From Flavonifractor porci (GTDB taxonomy: Bacteria; Bacillota; Clostridia; Oscillospirales; Oscillospiraceae): DNA of 64,000 nucleotides. The notes below the pieces were generated by a model. That model worked only from the letters and a program-made list of their open reading frames with translations. It made no database searches and was not told the DNA's origin. This document shows, piece after piece, positions 58,440 through 64,000 of the stretch. Each line of letters begins with the position of its first letter. Positions within the stretch are counted from its first letter, which is position 1. Where the stretch lies: assembly GCF_037572415.1 (NCBI RefSeq), contig NZ_JBBHLB010000002.1, forward strand, positions 245,336-309,335. Direction: 5' to 3'. Both the position numbers and the translations under genes were made by a program.

Positions 58440-58476
58440 GCAGGGCCCGCGGGCGCTCAGCGCCAGCGGGCCCTGC
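58440..58476 (+). other. Stable hairpin between binding-protein and ATPase genes
   Basis: GCAGGGCCCGC pairs perfectly with GCGGGCCCTGC, with an inner GGCGCTCAGCGCC stem and no T run. Such hairpins after binding-protein genes commonly protect the upstream mRNA and make that protein more abundant. Confidence 0.7.
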
Positions 58477-58504
58477 GCCCCATAAGAGGAACAGGAGGTT
58501 AGAC

Positions 58505-60007
58505 ATGGAGATGCTGAAGATGACCGATATCTCCAAAAGCTTTTTTGGAGTGACGGTACTCGATCATGTCGATTTCAGCGTGGAGCGGGGGGAGATCCAC
58601 GCGCTGCTGGGAGAGAACGGAGCAGGAAAATCTACCCTGATGAATATTTTGGCCGGCGTCTATACCAGAGACAGCGGTCAGGTGGTTTTTAACGGCAAAC
58701 CCCTGGAACACAACACCGTTGCCGCCACGGAGCAGGCCGGTATCGCCTTTGTTCACCAGGAATTGAACCTGTTTAACGACCTGAAAGTTTACGAAAACAT
58801 CTTTCTCCGCAAGGAGATCACCGGGCGGCTGGGCAATCTGAACAAGCGGGCCATGATCGAGCAGTCCCATGCGCTGTTTCAGCGGTTGGGCGTGGACATT
58901 GACCCCTGCGCGATGGTCTCTGAGCTGGAGACGGGAAAAAAGCAGCTCCTGGAGATCGCAAAGGCCCTGCACGCCAATGCGGAACTCTTTATTCTGGACG
59001 AACCTACCACTGCACTGAACAACGAGGAGATCGCCCACCTCTTCGCCATCGTCCGGCGATTGAAGGAGGCGGGGAAATCCTTCATCTTTATCTCTCATAA
59101 GATGACAGAAATATTTGCCCTGGCAGACCGGTACACGGTGCTGCGAAACGGCAAATTTATCCATAGCGGCGCCATTGCTGATACCACTCCCACGGAAGTG
59201 ACCCGCATGATGGTGGGCGAGCGGTACAGCGAAGAGGAGGCCTATATTCAGCGTGAGCTGGGTGAGCCCATCCTGGAAATGGAGGGCCTGTGCGGACGGG
59301 GATTTCACAATATTGATTTGACCATCCGCCGGGGCGAGGTGGTGGGCTTTACCGGACTGGTGGGCGCCGGCATCAGCGAACTGTTCCAGACCATTTTCGG
59401 AGAACTGCCCATCACCGGGGGTACACTGCGCATTGCAGGCGTCCCCATCACCGGCCACACCATTCACAAGGCCATGCTGAACAAGGTGTCCATGATTGCC
59501 GCCAACCGGAAAGAAAACTCCATCATTCCGGACTTCACTCTGCTGGAAAACAACTACGTCTCGGAACATACTCTGAGCTTCCGCCATCAGCACATCTCCA
59601 AGAAGAAGGAAACCGTGAAATACGAGCAGCTGCGCCAGAAGCTCAACATCAAATCCAACTCTCCTGACGATATGATTACCGCCCTCTCCGGCGGTAACCA
59701 GCAGAAGGTGATCCTGGCCCGGTGGCTCAACACCAAGGCGGATATCCTTTTGATGGACAACCCCACCCAGGGTATCGATGTGGGCGCCAAGGCGGAGATC
59801 TACCGTCTGATCCAGGAGCTGGCCCAGGCGGGCAAGACCATTCTGGTCAATACCCTGGAGATCCCCGAGATCCAAAAGGTTGCCGACCGCTGTGTGATCT
59901 TCTACCACGGAGATTTGAAGGCCCAGCTGGAGCGCCGGGACATCAATGAGGAGGCCGTCATGCTCCAGGCGACCAACGCCATCAATACTGTGGAGGTGTC
60001 CAAGTAA
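58505..60007 (+). CDS. Sugar ABC transporter ATP-binding protein (two ATPase domains)
   Basis: The 500 residues hold two ABC cassettes as in MglA/XylG/RbsA. The first has Walker A GENGAGKSTL (about 37), signature LETGKKQLLEIAKAL and Walker B LFILDEPTTAL. The second, degenerate in Walker A (GLVGAGISELFQ), has ALSGGNQQKVILARWL and ILLMDNPTQGIDVGAKAEIY. GGAGG lies six bases before the ATG. Its stop abuts the permease start. Confidence 0.95.
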   Translation: MEMLKMTDISKSFFGVTVLDHVDFSVERGEIHALLGENGAGKSTLMNILAGVYTRDSGQVVFNGKPLEHNTVAATEQAGIAFVHQELNLFNDLKVYENIFLRKEITGRLGNLNKRAMIEQSHALFQRLGVDIDPCAMVSELETGKKQLLEIAKALHANAELFILDEPTTALNNEEIAHLFAIVRRLKEAGKSFIFISHKMTEIFALADRYTVLRNGKFIHSGAIADTTPTEVTRMMVGERYSEEEAYIQRELGEPILEMEGLCGRGFHNIDLTIRRGEVVGFTGLVGAGISELFQTIFGELPITGGTLRIAGVPITGHTIHKAMLNKVSMIAANRKENSIIPDFTLLENNYVSEHTLSFRHQHISKKKETVKYEQLRQKLNIKSNSPDDMITALSGGNQQKVILARWLNTKADILLMDNPTQGIDVGAKAEIYRLIQELAQAGKTILVNTLEIPEIQKVADRCVIFYHGDLKAQLERRDINEEAVMLQATNAINTVEVSK

Positions 60008-61024
60008 ATGGAAAAGAACACTTTGACAGCCCGGAAGTCCGGCTCCATTACAAAAACCATTGGCAATTATAGTTTTGTTCTAATTTTCCTGGCCATCTTT
60101 GTGGCCTACCTGATCATCAACCAGGGCGCTACCACCTGGAGCGGCGTGATGAATATCCTGCGCCACTCCGCCGTGGTGGGTATCCTGGCCTTCGGTATGG
60201 GTATGGTTATCATCACCGGCGGCATCGATCTGTCGGTGGGTTCCATGCTGGCACTGGTAGGCGGCCTGACCGTCGTGGTGTTCAATAACACCAACAATCC
60301 GGTCATCACCTTCCTTTTCGCCCTGTTTGCCGGCGCTGTGTGCGGCCTGATCAACGGCGTGTTTGTAGGCGTAGCGAAAATGCCCGCCTTTATCGTGACG
60401 TTGTCTACCATGCTGATTTACCGCTCCATCGCCCAGTACTATCTGCGTACCATGGGATTGTCCATCTATAACATGGAGGGCACCCTGTCTACTTACGACG
60501 CCATCTACGGTTTTGGTCAGGCCAAAGTCCTCACCGTGCCGGTAGTGGGTATCGTACTCATCCTGGTCACGGCCATCATGGTGTATGTGTCCACCATGAC
60601 CAAATTCGGCAAGCGGGTATATGCCATCGGCTCCAACGAGAAGGCGGCCCATCTGGCCGGTATCAACGTAACGGTCACCCGGGTCATGGTGTTTGTGGTC
60701 ACCGGTCTGCTGGCGGGCGTATCCGCCTTCCTGCTGCTGGCCATGAACGGCTCTGTGGACCCCGCTACTGTGGGCAAGAGCTATGAGATGTATGCCATTG
60801 CCGCAGTGGTCATCGGCGGCATCAGCATGAGCGGCGGCAAGGGCAAGCTGCTGGGCGTGCTCTTCGGCGCCATGTCCTACACCATCATTGACAAGATCAT
60901 CGCATCTCTGGGCCTGGACGCCCTGATCAACGACACCATCAAGGGCTCCATCCTGCTGGTGGCCGTCCTCATCCAGATGGTGGTGCCGGTGATCCGCGGC
61001 AAGCTGAAAAAGAGCGGAAATTAA
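60008..61024 (+). CDS. Sugar ABC transporter permease
   Basis: The 338 residues contain about nine or ten membrane helices and the BPD-type-2 (RbsC/XylH) pattern: GMGMVIITGGIDLSVGSMLALVG, AKMPAFIVTLSTMLIYRSIAQ, IGSNEKAAHLAGINV, AIAAVVIGGISMSGGKGKLLGVLFGAM. It begins directly after the ATPase stop codon. With the binding protein and ATPase it forms a complete importer of the ribose/xylose class. Confidence 0.95.
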   Translation: MEKNTLTARKSGSITKTIGNYSFVLIFLAIFVAYLIINQGATTWSGVMNILRHSAVVGILAFGMGMVIITGGIDLSVGSMLALVGGLTVVVFNNTNNPVITFLFALFAGAVCGLINGVFVGVAKMPAFIVTLSTMLIYRSIAQYYLRTMGLSIYNMEGTLSTYDAIYGFGQAKVLTVPVVGIVLILVTAIMVYVSTMTKFGKRVYAIGSNEKAAHLAGINVTVTRVMVFVVTGLLAGVSAFLLLAMNGSVDPATVGKSYEMYAIAAVVIGGISMSGGKGKLLGVLFGAMSYTIIDKIIASLGLDALINDTIKGSILLVAVLIQMVVPVIRGKLKKSGN

Positions 61025-61041
61025 ACGGGAGGGAACGCATT

Positions 61042-62352
61042 ATGAAAGCATACGATGAGATCAAAACCATCCCCTATCTGGGGCCGGACAGCAACGAGCC
61101 CTTTGCCTTCAAATACTACAATCCGGACGAGGTGCTGGCGGGCAAGCCCATGCGGGAGCACCTGAAGTTCGCCATGAGCTACTGGCACACCATCTGCGCC
61201 GAGGGCGTGGATATGTTCGGCAGCGGCACCATGGATAAGAGCTTTGGCCAGAGCGATCCCATGGCCAAGTTCCGGGCCAAGGCCGACTTTGCATTCGGCC
61301 TGATGGATAAGCTGAATCTGGACTATTACTGTTTCCATGATGTGGACGTGGCGCCCGAGGGAGCCACCGTCCGGGAGAGCCTGGAGAATTTCCGGATCAT
61401 GGTAAGTTACCTGAAGCAGCTTCAGGAAAAGCACCATAAAAAGTGCTTGTGGGTCACCGCCAACAACTTCGGTGACAAGAAGTTCATGGCGGGCGCCGCC
61501 ACTTCCTGCAGCGCCGACGTGTATGCTGTGGCAGCCGCCAAGGTAAAGGCCTGTATGGATGCCGCCATTGAGCTGGGCGCTACCGGCTATGTGTTCTGGG
61601 GCGGCCGCGAGGGCTATGAGACCCTGCTGAACACCGACATGGGGCTGGAACTGGACAATCTGGCCCGCTTCCTGAAGATGGCCCGGGATTATGGCCGTGC
61701 CCACGGCTTCAAGGGTGACTTCTACATCGAGCCCAAGCCCAAGGAGCCCACCAAGCATCAGTATGACTTCGACGTGGCCACCTGCATGAACTTCCTGCGG
61801 AAGTACGGCCTTACCGACGACTTTAAGATGAACATCGAGGCCAACCACGCCACTCTGGCGGGCCACACCTTCCAGCATGAGCTGCGGACCGCCATTGTCA
61901 ACGACTCCTTTGGCTCCATCGACGCCAACCAGGGAGACCTGTTCCTGGGCTGGGATACCGATCAGTTCCCCACCGACGTGTACAACACCACCTACTGCAT
62001 GATGGAGGTGCTGAAGGCGGGCGGCTTTACCAACGGTGGCCTGAACTTCGACGCCAAGACCCGCCGTCCCTCCAACACCCTGGAGGACATCCTGCTGGCT
62101 TACATCGCCGGCATGGACTCCTTCGCCCTGGGCCTGCGGAAGGCTCTGGCCCTCCAGGCAGACGGCCGCCTGGATCAGTTCGTGGAGGACCGGTATGCCA
62201 GTTATCGCAGCGGCGTGGGCAAGACCATCGTGGACGGCACCGCCACTCTGGAGTCCCTGTCCGACTATGCCATGGGCCTGGAGAAGATCGACGTGCCCAG
62301 CGGGCGGCAGGAGTACCTGGAGACCATTGTCAACAACGTCATGTTCCGCTGA
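61042..62352 (+). CDS. xylA: Xylose isomerase
   Basis: Converts D-xylose to D-xylulose (and often glucose to fructose). The 436 residues are class II length and show FKYYNPDEVLAGKPM, YYCFHDVDVAPEGATVRES with the catalytic His, FWGGREGYETLLNTDMGLE, FKGDFYIEPKPKEPTKHQYDFD (metal Glu), NIEANHATLAGHTFQHEL and LGWDTDQFPTD (metal ligands). GGAGGG lies before the ATG, 17 bases after the permease stop. Confidence 0.97.
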   Translation: MKAYDEIKTIPYLGPDSNEPFAFKYYNPDEVLAGKPMREHLKFAMSYWHTICAEGVDMFGSGTMDKSFGQSDPMAKFRAKADFAFGLMDKLNLDYYCFHDVDVAPEGATVRESLENFRIMVSYLKQLQEKHHKKCLWVTANNFGDKKFMAGAATSCSADVYAVAAAKVKACMDAAIELGATGYVFWGGREGYETLLNTDMGLELDNLARFLKMARDYGRAHGFKGDFYIEPKPKEPTKHQYDFDVATCMNFLRKYGLTDDFKMNIEANHATLAGHTFQHELRTAIVNDSFGSIDANQGDLFLGWDTDQFPTDVYNTTYCMMEVLKAGGFTNGGLNFDAKTRRPSNTLEDILLAYIAGMDSFALGLRKALALQADGRLDQFVEDRYASYRSGVGKTIVDGTATLESLSDYAMGLEKIDVPSGRQEYLETIVNNVMFR

Positions 62353-62366
62353 GCGCTTGTGCGCGG

Positions 62367-62397
62367 AGGGGCGCGCCCAGTATGGTGCGCCCCTTTT
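62367..62397 (+). terminator. Hairpin with T run between xylA and xylB
   Basis: GGGGCGC pairs with GCGCCCC across a 12-base loop and is followed by TTTT. It may partly terminate transcription and lower xylB levels. Confidence 0.65.
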
Positions 62398-62419
62398 ATA
62401 TTGGAAAGGAGAAAGGGCT

Positions 62420-63931
62420 ATGGCATATCTGATGGGCGTGGATCTGGGTACTTCCGGTACCAAGACCGCCCTCTTTGACGAGACAGGCCGCACCGTGGCC
62501 TCCTGTACCGCCACCTATCCGCTGGACCAGCCCCACAACGGCTGGGCGGAACAGGACCCGGAAGCCTGGTGGCAGGCTGCCTGTGAGACCATCCGGGGTG
62601 TGCTGGATCAGAGCGGCGTATCACCCAGCGAAGTGAAGGGCGTGGGCCTGTCCGGCCAGATGCACGGTCTGGTGATGCTGGACGGGGAGGGAAGGGTGCT
62701 CCGCCCATCCATCCTGTGGTGCGACGGCCGCACCGGCCGGGAGTGCCAGGAGATCACAGAATTGGTAGGGAAGGAGCGGCTCATCCAGCTCACCGCCAAC
62801 CCGGCCCTCCCCGGCTTTACCGCCGGCAAGATCCTGTGGGTGCGCCGCCATGAGCCGGAGCTGTACGCCAAGTGCCGTCACATCCTGCTGCCCAAGGACT
62901 ACCTGCGCTATAAGCTGACGGGGGAGTTTGCGACTGACGTGTCCGACGCCTCGGGCATGAACCTGCTGGACGTGGCCCGCCGCTGCTGGAGCCAGGAGGT
63001 GCTGGATAAGCTGGATATTGACCCGGCTCTGCTGGGTAAGCTGTATGAATCCGTTGATCTTACCGGCACGGTGACGGCAGCCGCCTCTGCGGCTACCGGT
63101 TTGACTCCCGGAACGCCGGTGGCAGGCGGCGCGGGAGACAACGCCGCTGCCGCGGTGGGTACCGGCGTGGTGCGGTCCGGCCGGGCCTTTGTGACTCTGG
63201 GGACCTCTGGCGTGGTCTTTGCCCACGCCGACCAGGTGAGCATTGACCCCGGCGGACGGGTCCATACCTTCTGCGCCGCCGCGCCCGGAGCGTGGACAGT
63301 GATGAGCTGCACCCTGGCCGCTGGTCTGTCCCTCCAGTGGTTCCGCAACCAGTTCTGCGCTGAAGAGCGGCGGCAGGCGGAGGCGGAAGGGGTGGACCCC
63401 TACGACATCATGACCCGGGAGGCCTCCCAGTCCCCCATTGGCTCCAACCGGCTGCTCTACCTGCCCTATCTGATGGGCGAGCGGTCCCCGCTGCTGGACG
63501 AGAAGGCCAGAGGAGCCTTCATCGGCCTGTCCGCCATGCACGGCCGGGGGGATCTGATCCGGGCGGTGATGGAGGGCGTGTCCTACTCTCAGCGCCAGTG
63601 CCTGGACATTCTGCGGGAAATGGGCGTGGCCCCCGACCACATCATGGCCTGCGGCGGCGGCGGACGCTCCCCCTTCTGGCGGCAGATGCTCTCCAATGTG
63701 CTTGGCTGCACCGTCCAGACCGCCAAGGCGGCCCAGGAGGGCCCGGCCCTGGGCGCGGCCATTCTGGCTGGCGTGTGCGCGGGGGTGTATCCCGACGTGC
63801 CCACCGCCTGCGACGCTATTGTGCATCCCGATCAGTCCTGCGCCCCCAACGGGGCGGACAGCACCCGGTACGAGCCTTTCTACCGGCTGTATACTGAGCT
63901 CTATCCCGCCCTTAAGGACAGCTTTAGCTGA
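62420..63931 (+). CDS. xylB: Xylulokinase
   Basis: Phosphorylates D-xylulose to xylulose 5-phosphate for the pentose phosphate pathway. The 503 residues are an FGGY kinase: MGVDLGTSGTKTALFDETG, GWAEQDPEAWW, GVGLSGQMHGLV with catalytic Asp in LWCDGRT-type text, GAGDNAAAAVGTG and GGGGRSPFWRQMLSNVLG. AAAGGAG lies upstream of ATG 62420; an ORF from 62195 overlaps xylA in another frame and is not the gene. Last gene of the visible operon. Confidence 0.96.
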   Translation: MAYLMGVDLGTSGTKTALFDETGRTVASCTATYPLDQPHNGWAEQDPEAWWQAACETIRGVLDQSGVSPSEVKGVGLSGQMHGLVMLDGEGRVLRPSILWCDGRTGRECQEITELVGKERLIQLTANPALPGFTAGKILWVRRHEPELYAKCRHILLPKDYLRYKLTGEFATDVSDASGMNLLDVARRCWSQEVLDKLDIDPALLGKLYESVDLTGTVTAAASAATGLTPGTPVAGGAGDNAAAAVGTGVVRSGRAFVTLGTSGVVFAHADQVSIDPGGRVHTFCAAAPGAWTVMSCTLAAGLSLQWFRNQFCAEERRQAEAEGVDPYDIMTREASQSPIGSNRLLYLPYLMGERSPLLDEKARGAFIGLSAMHGRGDLIRAVMEGVSYSQRQCLDILREMGVAPDHIMACGGGGRSPFWRQMLSNVLGCTVQTAKAAQEGPALGAAILAGVCAGVYPDVPTACDAIVHPDQSCAPNGADSTRYEPFYRLYTELYPALKDSFS

Positions 63932-64000
63932 TTGCCGATTTCCAGGCGCTTCTCCCGGAAAATTTCATAGCCGGAAGCGCTCATTTTTACATCGCTGAGA
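63932..64000. other. Window end: hairpin or end of a convergent gene
   Basis: A hairpin GCGCTT..CCGG/CCGG..AAGCGC followed by ATTTTT may terminate the xylose operon. On the minus strand an open frame from the window edge (SASGYEIFREKRLEIGNQLK) runs to a TAG at 63901-63903 inside xylB; whether it is a gene cannot be told from so short a stretch. Confidence 0.4.

Overview
The window reads as a stretch of chromosome from a GC-rich, anaerobic, low-motility member of the Clostridia, most like the Oscillospirales group that includes Flavonifractor, Lawsonibacter and Pseudoflavonifractor. This is inferred from the oxygen-sensitive class III ribonucleotide reductase, the Firmicute gene orders (rimP-nusA-ylxR-ylxQ-infB-rbfA-nrnA-truB-ribF; pgk-tpiA-gpmI-eno; CIRCE-groES-groEL), RNase J, AGGAGG ribosome binding sites and strong C/G-ending codon use. 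No rRNA, tRNA, CRISPR array, prophage or transposase gene was found.

Layout. 0-9 kb: end of a DUF1934 gene, argS, a processive glycosyltransferase, a stand-alone homocysteine methyltransferase, nrdD behind an NrdR box, and an RlmI-like methyltransferase. 9-12 kb, minus strand: a small unknown protein and proBA. 11.9-18 kb: trmL and the lower glycolysis operon pgk-tpiA-gpmI-eno. 18-27 kb: rnjA, small proteins, a WYL regulator, an NlpC/P60 peptidase, an LCP protein, and the aroF-tyrA operon behind a tyrosine-rich leader peptide, then an Rrf2 regulator and a decayed zinc-ribbon gene. 27-31.5 kb, minus: moxR-DUF58-transglutaminase. 31.6-41 kb: the translation operon from rimP to ribF. 41-48.6 kb: a DUF1576 membrane protein, a DUF3169/XRE pair, SPFH-NfeD, a THUMP methyltransferase, an S-layer-type protein interrupted by one amber codon, and a lipid kinase. 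48.6-51 kb: groESL. 51-53.6 kb: an unknown propeller-like protein and a decaying blaI-blaR1 pair. 53.7-64 kb: a ROK repressor and a xylose-type sugar operon (two sugar-modifying enzymes, a three-part ABC importer, xylA, xylB).

The most unusual content lies between the genes of the housekeeping operons. At seven places (pgk, tpiA, gpmI, tyrA, nusA, infB, truB) a non-coding element of about 90-210 bp sits beside an intact gene end. On its far side is a second, in-frame copy of that same gene end (20-136 bp), called an 'echo' below. Most differences between the two copies are synonymous. The larger element (type A) has four hairpins whose stems covary between copies. Its 3' terminal hairpin always abuts the echo, and its orientation follows which end of the gene was duplicated. 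Type B (about 90 bp) follows the same rule at tpiA and twice after infB. I know of no described element with this behaviour. It looks like a small mobile or recombining element that inserts into gene ends and leaves the gene restored.

A second notable system is the aroF-tyrA leader. It combines a sigma-A promoter, a 24-codon ORF with six Tyr codons and one Phe codon, competing hairpins and an intrinsic terminator before aroF, which is a classical picture of ribosome-mediated attenuation by tyrosine supply.
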